The notes under the pieces were generated by a model, which ran no database searches, was not told the DNA's origin, and saw only the letters and a program-made list of their open reading frames with translations. This document shows positions 1-8,567 of a stretch of DNA of 64,000 nucleotides, in pieces. The position numbers and the translations under genes are program-made. Source of the DNA: Tetramitus jugosus (Eukaryota > Heterolobosea > Eutetramitea > Acrasida > Vahlkampfiidae); the NCBI GenBank assembly GCA_937625935.1, contig OW569352.1, forward strand, positions 548,712 to 612,711, written 5' to 3'. Position 1 is the first letter of the stretch. Every line of letters begins with the position of its first letter.

Positions 1-116
1 CCGCGAAAACCGCAGCCAATTCCAATCAAAATGAGGCCCCGCATGGATCTATTTCGAATGACTGGTCCAAGCGCTTCTGTACCCTCGTCAAAGTCAGAGA
101 TCCACCTCGAGGTCAT
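1..116 (-). CDS. Left-edge partial CDS, N-terminus of unknown protein
   Basis: A reading frame on the minus strand starts with ATG at 116 and stays open for 38 codons to the window edge. The start has the A-rich context (several A residues before ATG) seen at the other genes here. The peptide begins MTSRWISDFDEGTEALG and turns hydrophobic near the edge (GLILIGIGCGF), which could be the beginning of a membrane segment. It would be divergently oriented to the small gene at 309. No family can be named from so little sequence, and a spurious frame of this length is possible. Confidence 0.4.
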   Translation of the reverse strand, partial: MTSRWISDFDEGTEALGPVIRNRSMRGLILIGIGCGFR

Positions 117-308
117 CTTTTTTCGCCAGATTCATAAGCCACTCAAACACCCATCAAAAACAAAATCAATAGTTGAAGTTCTCTCTCCACACAGTATTGC
201 TATTTTGTTGTTGTCGGTTGGAACCAGAAAACCCACCACCCTATTCCTTCATTGAACCCATATCGCCTCAAAAGCTATCATCATTGCCATTAATTACACA
301 CACAAAAA

Positions 309-692
309 ATGGACATCCAATCCACTACAACGACAACCATTAGAGCTCTACAGCAAAAGAACAACAAGCACAATAACAACATTAATAACAACCACCATCA
401 CAATTTGGACACTCATTATAATGAAAACCACACTACCAATAAGAAGTGCATTCTGTTGCCATCATCATCATCATCAACACTTCAATTGCGATTGCCCGGA
501 GAGTCTCATTCCTCAGCATTCTTGAAAAAGAATGATTGTATTATTCGTAATCATGATGATGATAATAATAATAATGATGATGAAGAAGACTATTCTTCCA
601 AATCCTCCTCTCAGTGCAGCAAGCTCCTGACAAAGTCCATCTTTTTATTGTCTGATGACCCTAGAGACTGCCCATTTAGTGACTCTTATTAG
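309..692 (+). CDS. Low-complexity Asn/His/Ser/Asp-rich protein, 127 aa
   Basis: The frame opens with ATG at 309 in an A-rich context (cacaaaaaATG) and runs 127 codons. The protein is made of homopolymeric tracts: Thr run at residues 6-10, Asn/His-rich block around 19-45, a Ser run near 52-57, and an Asp/Asn block near 83-95. No transmembrane segment, signal peptide or known domain is visible. The last third (SKLLTKSIFLLSDDPRDCPF) is less repetitive and could be a short conserved motif. I do not recognise a family. It could be a real small disordered protein or a chance open frame in trinucleotide-repeat DNA; the start context favours a gene only modestly. Confidence 0.4.
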   Translation: MDIQSTTTTTIRALQQKNNKHNNNINNNHHHNLDTHYNENHTTNKKCILLPSSSSSTLQLRLPGESHSSAFLKKNDCIIRNHDDDNNNNDDEEDYSSKSSSQCSKLLTKSIFLLSDDPRDCPFSDSY

Positions 693-1473
693 TAAGTGGA
701 TGGAGCTGTGAATGTAATAGTAGTTGGTTAGTTAGTAGTAGTCATTAGTTAGCTAGCTAGATAGGTAGTTAGGATAGTTGTGTAGTGTAAGTGTAGTAGT
801 TCCAATCACATTTTCTGAGAAGAGAATCTCTGCTCTCTCTCTATGTGTGTGTGTTTGATTGTTGAAGAGGTCATTAAGTCTCAAACTACCACCACCACTA
901 ATCTGGTGTATTGGTTCAAAAAAACAAGAGTCCCGTTTGATTTTTTGAGAAGCAAAAACAAACTACGGTTCAAATGTGTGGGCGCCTGTGCAATGTGTGC
1001 TGTGAGAATCGATGGCACAATGTAAGAGCACGCGCACTCCACCAAAAGAACTCGTTTTTGCCTTTCTCTTTAGGTCACCACTTGTTCACGAGGGTTTTTC
1101 ACTTGTTGCTGTGAGAACTTTGTTGAGGTTACAACAAAGAAGAAGAGCTCTGCCCTCCAAAATGGCAGAGCAAAAAGAGAGTTCATAAAATAAACATGTA
1201 CTTGTATCGAGACACTATGTCTTCGTTGAAAGAAATACCCGGTTTTGAAACTCCGTAGACACAATTTCATTTTCATGTTCTGGTCAACCAGAGTATCCAA
1301 TTACCCGGGGTAAGGTTGACCATGATTCAATTTTTTGACATCTAAAAATATGTGTTGGACGAACAACCATCCGATAAGTAAGTATAAATATTGAGCGTCA
1401 TTGATCTGTGAGATGAACACTTAACCAAAACGATTAATCTGTACATACACTAACAAGTCACATCACACAAAAA
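693..1473. other. Intergenic region upstream of the LEA-like gene
   Basis: No convincing gene. Open frames here are short, start at non-ATG codons or lack protein-like composition. The stretch 700-800 is a TTAG/GTAG-rich low-complexity sequence (repeated tagt, tagtta units). The last 100 bases look like a promoter with a TATA-like element (listed separately). Confidence 0.5.
1383..1390 (+). promoter_or_regulatory. TATA-like box of LEA-like gene
   Basis: TATAAATA lies 84-91 bases before the ATG at 1474. Its position suits a TATA element followed by a short 5' leader. There is no transcript evidence. Confidence 0.35.
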
Positions 1474-3123
1474 ATGGTTGAAGCAAGTAAATTCCACAAT
1501 AGAAAGACTGACTTTGGTTTTGAAGCCAGAGATTACGATTCTGAATACAAGCAAGAATGGCGTGAACACGTTGGTATTCCACTCGAAAGGCAACAACAAT
1601 CAATTTCCACTCCAAAAGAAAAGGAATTCTCAGAGCCAAGATCATACGAAGTGCCAATTGAAAAGAAGACAGAACACAAGACAGAGAGAAGTGTTCCATC
1701 CTATAGATATGAGAAAGAAAATGTAAAGGAAGCATATGATCAATCAAAGGAAGCAATCGTTGACAGCTATGACAAAGCAAAGGATGATCTCTGGAAGAAA
1801 AAGGAGGAATGGAAGGATAAAGCCGAGCAAACAAAAGATCGAGCCAAGGAATTCACGAGTGATGCCTGGAGAGAAACTGAGAAGGGTATTGATAACTTCA
1901 AGAAGAGTGCTAAAGAAACAAAGGATGAATGGGCAAGCAAAGCCAGGGAAACTGCTGATGACACAAGACAAAAGTTCAAGGAAGCAGGTTACAAGGCTCA
2001 AGATGCATCCAAGGATCTCAAGGAATCATATCAACAAGGAAAAGAGAAGGCAGTGGAATTGTCTGGCAAGGCAAAACGCGACGCAGAGCTCTATGCCGAG
2101 AAAGCAAAGGACAAATCCGAGGAGTATTGGGAAAAGACAAAGGATACTGCCAAAGATGCCAAGAAGTACGCCAGAGACACTGTTGATTCCGCAAAGGAAT
2201 CTGTAGAGGACTTGAAGGAGAAGGGCAAAGAGAAGGCCAATGAGTGGTCCAAGGAGACCAAGGACGCTTATGAAGGTACCAAGGAAACCGCAGAAGACAC
2301 ATGGTCCAACCTTAAGGAAACTGTGTCCGATTGGACAGAGAAGGCCGGAGAAACCTATGACCAAGTAAAGGAAACCACAAAGGAATACGCCGAGAAGGCA
2401 GGAGAAGCATATGATAAAGCAAAGGAAACAACTGCCGATGTAATTGAGGATTTGCAGGCAAGAAAGGAAGTGTTGAAGGACAAGGCTGAAGATTTGCGCG
2501 ATGAATTGTGGGCAAGAAAGGAAGTGCTCAAGGACAAGGCAGAGTATGCAAAGGAGAAGGCATCCGACATTGCAGAAACAGTCAAGGATTACACGGAGAC
2601 TGCTCAGGAGAAGATATCTGATGTTTTCGGAACAGCAAAGGATGAAGCTGAAGACATCAAGGAGAAATCTGAAGAATACTATGAGAAGGCAAAGGATAAG
2701 GCGGGTGAAAAGTATGACCAGGCAAAGAAAGAAGCAGGAAAGTTTAAGGAGGAGGCCAAGGATACGTTCGAGAATTACTCTGACAAGGTGTACGAAGGAA
2801 AGAATGAACTATCTGATCGATGGGACGAATTTTCAGGCAAGTTCAAGGAGAAGTCTGAAGATGTCAAGGAGAAGGTCGAATCCGATTATGAGAAAACAAA
2901 GGATACAGCTGATGAATGGGTAGAATCTGCAAGAGACTCCTTATCTGATGCCTATGACAGTGTTACCAGCACCAGCAAAACATTTGGTATCCAGAAGGTC
3001 TATCAGACTGTGGATGACTATGATGATGTCTTGTACACTTTTGGAGAATTGGAACCACCAGTGCACGACAAGTCCTATTCAAGTGTGAATGATAGTATGA
3101 AATCATCTTGGAGGTGGTGGTAA
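1474..3123 (+). CDS. LEA/apolipoprotein-like amphipathic helical repeat protein, 549 aa
   Basis: The protein is almost wholly made of charged repeats with Lys/Glu/Asp/Ala and regularly placed aromatic residues, such as KDKAEQTKDRAKEF, DKAKDKAGEKYDQAKKEAG and the duplicated block ARKEVLKDKAE at about residues 330 and 346. This 11-residue-like periodicity is typical of group 3 LEA (LEA_4) and apolipoprotein-like proteins, which form amphipathic helices on drying or at membranes. There is no signal peptide. The first 60 residues (with HNRKTDFGFEARDYDSEY) and the last 50 (YQTVDDYDDVLYTF to SSWRWW) are non-repetitive caps. A role in desiccation, encystment or lipid-surface binding is inference from the family. 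A stop at 3121-3123 leaves only 16 bases before the stop of the convergent neighbour, so the two 3' UTRs must overlap. Confidence 0.8.
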   Translation: MVEASKFHNRKTDFGFEARDYDSEYKQEWREHVGIPLERQQQSISTPKEKEFSEPRSYEVPIEKKTEHKTERSVPSYRYEKENVKEAYDQSKEAIVDSYDKAKDDLWKKKEEWKDKAEQTKDRAKEFTSDAWRETEKGIDNFKKSAKETKDEWASKARETADDTRQKFKEAGYKAQDASKDLKESYQQGKEKAVELSGKAKRDAELYAEKAKDKSEEYWEKTKDTAKDAKKYARDTVDSAKESVEDLKEKGKEKANEWSKETKDAYEGTKETAEDTWSNLKETVSDWTEKAGETYDQVKETTKEYAEKAGEAYDKAKETTADVIEDLQARKEVLKDKAEDLRDELWARKEVLKDKAEYAKEKASDIAETVKDYTETAQEKISDVFGTAKDEAEDIKEKSEEYYEKAKDKAGEKYDQAKKEAGKFKEEAKDTFENYSDKVYEGKNELSDRWDEFSGKFKEKSEDVKEKVESDYEKTKDTADEWVESARDSLSDAYDSVTSTSKTFGIQKVYQTVDDYDDVLYTFGELEPPVHDKSYSSVNDSMKSSWRWW

Positions 3124-3139
3124 ATAGATTATCATAAAG

Positions 3140-4600
3140 TTACTGTGTATTGTATTTAGACTTTCTTGCATCCATAACATTGAATTGTTCCGGAGACAGT
3201 ATCTTTCCTGTCTCTCTGCATCGGAATAAAATTCTTCTTACTTCCATTGATTTGCACTTATCAGCTAACTCTTTGTCCTTTCTTTGTTCATTTTTCATGC
3301 TCTCTGACTTCTTGGCTTCCGCGGCTTGTATTTGTTCATTCATCTCCCTGTTTCGTTCCATTCGGTTCTCAGCTCTCTTTCTTAACAAGATCTGTCTCGC
3401 CAATTCATTCTTTTGCTCCTGTCGTTCTCGATGATTCAATTCTGTCTTTCTTTCTTGTTGATTTTCTCGTTTCTTCTGAGCTTCCTTCATCGCTTGTTCC
3501 CACTCTGAATGCAACTGTTGATGAAAGGCTTCTCGCTCGCGGTTCGCTAGTTGTTTCTGTTGGTTGATCCAAATCTGATTTGTTTCTAGACTCTTCCTTT
3601 CCTCTTCCATATATTTTGTTCTTTTGGCAACTGTCAATTCCCTTTTCAACTGAATCTGTCGGTCCAGTTCTTGTGCATTGATCTTGTGCATTGCAGACCA
3701 TAATTCAATCGAAGGTACAGGAGAGGTAAATAATGGTCCAATGGAAGTATTATTGGATTGTTTACTCTCCCATTCCTTTTGTTCTTTGAGTTGTTGTGTT
3801 TTCTTCTTCTGATGACTCTCCATATGACTTCTTATTATTGCTTGATTTTGCCTCTTGGTTTCTCTTTTCCTTTCCTCTTCTTGTTGGATTTGTGAATCGA
3901 TAGTCTTGAATAGGTCACGTAAGTGCTCCTTATTTTGCCTCTCTTCTCTCTTATTGTGCTCTAGCAACTCTGTTCGTCCCCTTATTTCTGCCTTCAACTT
4001 CTCTCGAACATCCTTTCTCCTCCTCGTCAATTCCTCTTGCTGCTGTTGTATTTTTTGACGATTCTTCTCATCTTGTTCTGAATAAAACTTCTTTATCTCC
4101 ATCAATTCTTTTGCTTCTTCTTCTGCCTTCAGTTTTTGAGCTTTCACATTCTCTGCGTAGTTACACACTAGATCAACATCATGAATTTCATAAACAACCT
4201 TTCCAAGGTTAGGATCCATCTTTTCAATTTCCTGGACATGATGTTGTTTGGTTGGTACATCTCCATTTTGCTTGTCGTTGTTATTGTCCTTCAGAGATTT
4301 GTTTGTCCTCTCAACACCTCTCAGATTGTTGGTATCTGACTGGACAGCTCCATTGGACCTTTCAGGCGAAGAGTTATCCTGGCAATGATATCTTTTTCGA
4401 ATTCTACTTGTGGTAGGTAGGTTAGATATCGAATTGCGCCTCTCTTTTGTCCGTGGTACTTGGGCTCCAGTGAGTGATGATTTGAGAGCAATTTCGTGCG
4501 TATTAGTCTGATTTGATCGATTGGGAGACATAGGAGGATCAGGTATTGACACCTTGAAGTATCCCAGGAGATCAAACTCATCGGTTCGAGCTGAAACCAT
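3140..4600 (-). CDS. Long coiled-coil protein, possibly trichohyalin/plectin-homology (flagellar) type
   Basis: The open frame reaches back to a TTG at 4672, but the first ATG is at 4600, giving 486 aa starting MVSARTDEFDLLGYF. After a polar, disordered N-terminal third, the remaining 330 residues are a nearly continuous Glu/Lys/Arg/Gln-rich coiled coil (for example QLKRELTVAKRTKYMEEER and EMNEQIQAAEAKK). This style resembles the TPH-domain proteins of cilia and flagella (trichoplein, CFAP45, CFAP53), but I see no diagnostic motif, so that is only a guess. The tail RILFRCRETGKILSPEQFN is non-coiled and may be a separate conserved element. An upstream exon cannot be excluded. Confidence 0.65.
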   Translation of the reverse strand: MVSARTDEFDLLGYFKVSIPDPPMSPNRSNQTNTHEIALKSSLTGAQVPRTKERRNSISNLPTTSRIRKRYHCQDNSSPERSNGAVQSDTNNLRGVERTNKSLKDNNNDKQNGDVPTKQHHVQEIEKMDPNLGKVVYEIHDVDLVCNYAENVKAQKLKAEEEAKELMEIKKFYSEQDEKNRQKIQQQQEELTRRRKDVREKLKAEIRGRTELLEHNKREERQNKEHLRDLFKTIDSQIQQEEERKRETKRQNQAIIRSHMESHQKKKTQQLKEQKEWESKQSNNTSIGPLFTSPVPSIELWSAMHKINAQELDRQIQLKRELTVAKRTKYMEEERKSLETNQIWINQQKQLANREREAFHQQLHSEWEQAMKEAQKKRENQQERKTELNHRERQEQKNELARQILLRKRAENRMERNREMNEQIQAAEAKKSESMKNEQRKDKELADKCKSMEVRRILFRCRETGKILSPEQFNVMDARKSKYNTQ

Positions 4601-4857
4601 TCTGGTACCAGTTGTTTTACAGTTTTTTCTTTTCCCAGAGAAAACGATCGCAGAACCCGCGTTAGTCCACAAGGGATCAGGCGAATACTATAGGCATGTT
4701 GTTCCTGATACGAACTACATTGATCGAGAGGAATTGAGACCATGGTGTCTATCACCTTTCTCAGAAGTTCGTTTATTGATTAGCAACTGATCAAGTTCAT
4801 CAATCATTATTCGTGCTAGCTACGTCAGTTCTTTACTTTGAACATCCTCCTTGGTTA

Positions 4858-6696
4858 TCAGCCGGGACTAACTGCACTCCTCATTATCTTGTGCTTGTTG
4901 GAATGGGAGGAATGAGTACCAGTGTTGTCGAGCCACAATGGATCTGCTGTTCTCTTTTGTTTGTTGAACCAGATGTTGGCACTAATATGATGCACAATAA
5001 CTGTCATAAAAATGAATTGCCATATGAACAATAGGAACTTGAGAATGGATACAAGATTCAAGGAGTGCCAAATAATATCAATTGTCAAACTTCCTGGTAT
5101 GAACAATAAGCCCATGTATCGACCAGAGGACACTCGAGATAGAACAATCAAGATCAATATGATGGGAAGAACCAAAACCAAGCCATAGACAAAATTCTCA
5201 ACGAGTGTCCGCAGAATTAGCCCACACATCGAGTAATTGAATTGAACAATATTGAACTGCAAACCGAACATTGCACATACAATGTGTATCACTGTCAGCA
5301 CCAATATTACTCCAATATCTTCTTTGCTCAGAATGGGTTTGAACGAGGGTTTGACTAACTGGATCTTATCCGTGCGAATTGATGTTGAGTCATTGAAGAC
5401 GCCTTCCACCTCGATTTCATCACCCGTCGTTGCAAATGAAGTATGAGCTTCTTTCCCTGTACTGATCAGCAGAGATGAATTTTTGGGCATGAACGGTATA
5501 TCGATAATCATCCTGTGGTGATAATGAATACGGTACAATACACCTTTCATCTTAAATCGCTTACCAAACATTTCTTGGATAAATTCTTCTCTTGGTAAAT
5601 AGTCAGAGAAACTGGTCATTCGCTGTCCTGAGTTGTTCATCATTGTTGTCATGTGTGGATAGATTCGGAGCAGGTGATCCACTGATTTCTGACTCATGGA
5701 CGTAAAATCAACATCAATCTTGTTATGACTCTTGTCCCATGGTTCTTCATCACCACTTCTCAACTGATTCACAGCACCTGAATTAGTATAGACAATTGTT
5801 GATTTCTCATTGAGCGTGTTATGACTCGATCCAATAATCGTCTTTTTGAACAAGTGAATATTGATTCTATGACAGTCCTTTCCCAGCGATTCTATACTGA
5901 CCAACAAGCCCTGAATCCTGCACGTTTCCTCCAGATTGATCCTTGCTCTATACACTTTCGATCCTCTGCGATAAACGTGCCATAGTTTGAAATGAAGACT
6001 GACATTATCATACAGAACTGGTGGTTGATCCTCCTCACACACCCAATCGATATACCATGGATACTTCAACTCGAACAACTGTTCATTGCGAAGATGAGCA
6101 CTCAAACTAGTCCCTCGAAACAACAAACGCTCCAGATCATGTTTCTGTCGAAACGAGTCGAAACATGTGCGATAATGACGATCAAACGGATCACAACTAG
6201 TGGCCCAATAAAACAGAGACAAGTAGCTCTGTTTTTGCAACAAGCGACATACGAATTTCCAGTAAAATAATTTTCTCCGATCAGTCAACCCGCTGATCGA
6301 TATACAATCAGCTGTTGAAGATGATGTCGGGCCAAAATCTCTCTCACGCCCCAGGTTCAGAGTGTACCGATCATCAACAGCTCGGTCCATGCAAAACTCG
6401 ATGAGTGACATGTCATATCGATGAATTCCAATGACACAAACCATGAACCACTCTGGCACACCATTTTGGTTGATAATTGAGTCGCTCCGTTGTTCGCTTG
6501 TGCATGGAGAGAGCGATGTGTTGTGTTCTGATTCGTCGGATGGCACGTCAAGAGCAACCGCCGCACATTGATCCTCCAACGCTTGACTCAGAATGGGATG
6601 AATACTCGAAATCTGGTGCAGAACGGCGCTCAGATCAGCGCAATAGTGAAAAATATGGTACAGTAGTTCGTTCGGAAGAGTATGGAGATTATTCAT
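4858..6696 (-). CDS. Membrane-anchored F-box protein, 612 aa
   Basis: The N-terminus MNNLHTLPNELLYHIFHYC matches the start of an F-box (LPxELLxxIF), the Skp1-binding element of SCF ubiquitin ligases. The centre (about residues 60-440) has no family I can name; it has a beta-rich look with an RxKxKGVLYRIHYHHRM segment. The C-terminal third has at least three hydrophobic spans: DIGVILVLTVIHIVCAMFG, a long one around FVYGLVLVLPIILILIVL, and LKFLLFIWQFIFMTVIV. An F-box joined to a polytopic membrane tail suggests an SCF substrate receptor fixed in an internal membrane, perhaps for quality control; that role is inferred. ATG at 6696 is the first in frame and sits directly before the F-box. Confidence 0.75.
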   Translation of the reverse strand: MNNLHTLPNELLYHIFHYCADLSAVLHQISSIHPILSQALEDQCAAVALDVPSDESEHNTSLSPCTSEQRSDSIINQNGVPEWFMVCVIGIHRYDMSLIEFCMDRAVDDRYTLNLGRERDFGPTSSSTADCISISGLTDRRKLFYWKFVCRLLQKQSYLSLFYWATSCDPFDRHYRTCFDSFRQKHDLERLLFRGTSLSAHLRNEQLFELKYPWYIDWVCEEDQPPVLYDNVSLHFKLWHVYRRGSKVYRARINLEETCRIQGLLVSIESLGKDCHRINIHLFKKTIIGSSHNTLNEKSTIVYTNSGAVNQLRSGDEEPWDKSHNKIDVDFTSMSQKSVDHLLRIYPHMTTMMNNSGQRMTSFSDYLPREEFIQEMFGKRFKMKGVLYRIHYHHRMIIDIPFMPKNSSLLISTGKEAHTSFATTGDEIEVEGVFNDSTSIRTDKIQLVKPSFKPILSKEDIGVILVLTVIHIVCAMFGLQFNIVQFNYSMCGLILRTLVENFVYGLVLVLPIILILIVLSRVSSGRYMGLLFIPGSLTIDIIWHSLNLVSILKFLLFIWQFIFMTVIVHHISANIWFNKQKRTADPLWLDNTGTHSSHSNKHKIMRSAVSPG

Positions 6697-6804
6697 TATT
6701 GTAGTCTCAATTTCGATTCATTTGATTTTCTTGGGTAGTTGTTCTGTTGGCTCGTGATGTTTGGCACCAACTGGAATGAGATAAAAATAGTTTACTATGA
6801 AATA

Positions 6805-8004
6805 TTATTCGTGTTTCTTGTCTGCAGCGACTGTAGATGTGGTCTCCTTTGCCTGCACAGCATATCTAAAGTATTGAGAGTCCTTCTCAACATTCATAGC
6901 TTCAGTCGTATAACGCTTGACATTCTGAACAAATGCAGAAATGACACCTTCATCTGCTCTGTCTCTGACCAAATGAGGAAACTTTGCACGGAAGTGCTTT
7001 GTGGCTTCTTCCAAGTGATAGTGAGGAACAGATGGGAACAAGTGATGAATCTGATGAGTACCAATGTTGTGCACCAAATCATGGAACCATCCATAGTGAC
7101 GATCAATCGACTGCAAATTACCAATTGTATAATTCCAGTACTGTTCACCATACCAACTGGATCCTTCATCTTGATGATGCAAAAAGGTTGTGACAACGAG
7201 CCATGAACCAAACACAAACACTGGAATCAAATAATAGACCAAAAAGCTCACCAAACTATCACTGAAATACAGTGTCAATGGAAGCCAAATGGACAATGAG
7301 ATCATACTAGTCAACACCTTATCCTTATCATTCTCAAACATTGGTTCATTGACATTGAAATGACTGACACCTCTTGGTGGATAACCCTTGACCAAATAAT
7401 ACCACCATCCAACACCCAACAAGAATCCTGCTTCGGACGGAGTAGGCAACAATCTCTTCTCAGCTGGTGACTCCTCTGGAAAATCACCTTCTCTGAACGG
7501 AAAGAAAATTTCATCCTTGTCCATGTGACCCGTGTGATTATGATGGTGCTTGTGTGAAAGCTTCCATGGATAGAACGGAACGAGAATAATCGTGTGTAAA
7601 AATTCGCCCATGAACCGATTGAATTGAATATGGCGCGAAAAACTGCCGTGACCACAGTCGTGACCCAACACGAACACTGCCCAAAACATGGTGCCCTGTA
7701 AGAACCAGTACACTGTCAACAGTGCCAAAAACACTGTTGGATGGAGCAAATGTCTTGCATAGACATCGATGCATTTCATCAACGTGTACAGTGTGATGAC
7801 AATGAGCAAATCTTTGAAGACATAGTAGACGGATGTGGAGACATTGGATTGGAAGAGATGCTTTGGGATGGATGACTTGATTTCTTGCAATGAGGGAATG
7901 GCATCGAGCTGTTGCTTGAGCCCTTGTGCGTCATATTGACTCTTGGAGCGAATCGTCTCACTTGCTTGTGTTGTTGTTGATGCTGTTGTTGTTGTTGTGG
8001 ACAT
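6805..8004 (-). CDS. Membrane fatty acid desaturase (delta-12/omega-3 type), 399 aa
   Basis: All three histidine boxes of the FAD2/FAD3-like membrane desaturases are present: HDCGH at residues 115-119, HKHHH at 151-155 and HQIHH at 317-321. These bind the di-iron centre that inserts cis double bonds into acyl lipids in the ER. Hydrophobic spans flank the boxes (about 62-112, 135-150, 190-205, 230-275). There is no fused cytochrome b5 domain, which fits delta-12 or omega-3 desaturases rather than front-end enzymes. Length is usual for the family. The N-terminus has a Thr/Ser-rich stretch from a CAA/ACA tract. Regiospecificity cannot be read from sequence alone. It is divergent from pecanex across 563 bases. 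Confidence 0.93.
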   Translation of the reverse strand: MSTTTTTASTTTQASETIRSKSQYDAQGLKQQLDAIPSLQEIKSSIPKHLFQSNVSTSVYYVFKDLLIVITLYTLMKCIDVYARHLLHPTVFLALLTVYWFLQGTMFWAVFVLGHDCGHGSFSRHIQFNRFMGEFLHTIILVPFYPWKLSHKHHHNHTGHMDKDEIFFPFREGDFPEESPAEKRLLPTPSEAGFLLGVGWWYYLVKGYPPRGVSHFNVNEPMFENDKDKVLTSMISLSIWLPLTLYFSDSLVSFLVYYLIPVFVFGSWLVVTTFLHHQDEGSSWYGEQYWNYTIGNLQSIDRHYGWFHDLVHNIGTHQIHHLFPSVPHYHLEEATKHFRAKFPHLVRDRADEGVISAFVQNVKRYTTEAMNVEKDSQYFRYAVQAKETTSTVAADKKHE

Positions 8005-8567
8005 GTGAGTGTTGTGAGTTAGTTTTCAAGTGTGTGAGATGTGCAAGAATATTCTCTCGTCTGTTTATCCATCCGGGATATGAGACCAAAAAGCTAAATG
8101 TGCCGAAGCACAGAAATCTTCCACACACCTCCATGCAAGACACACGCAGAATTTCGCCTAGCCTTCCAGTCATTTTCTGTGTCAAATCTCCTGAAATTAT
8201 GTAGACAATATTTCCGTAGTTTATCAAGTTCTGACACACACAGATGACTATAACTCTTCCAGTCAATACTCTTCCTCACATGTAGATACAAGGGTTGCTT
8301 TTCGTATCGTCCTAAACAAGTTTTTCGCTCCTTTCGGCCATGTTCTGTGGAACGAACTTTGCACAACAAACATGCGACATTTGATGACTCTGACTACACA
8401 AACAGCTCATCAAAAAAAGTTTCAAACAAAAGAGCGCGAACAACATTTCTCTCTTGAAGAAAATCAACATCATCAACAATCCAACAACAACAACAACAAC
8501 CATCAAACAAAAACTGTTGATATCCAACTAAACTCACTCATCATACTACTCTTATAAAACGACGACG
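8005..8567. other. Divergent intergenic region (desaturase / pecanex promoters)
   Basis: This gap separates two genes pointing away from each other. It holds CAA repeats (about 8478-8515) that give spurious Asn/Gln-rich frames. I see no gene or RNA in it. Confidence 0.5.

Noticed and set aside
31-255. Plus-strand 74-codon frame at the left edge
   Set aside because: Opposite to the left-edge partial gene and lacks protein-like features; likely promoter sequence.
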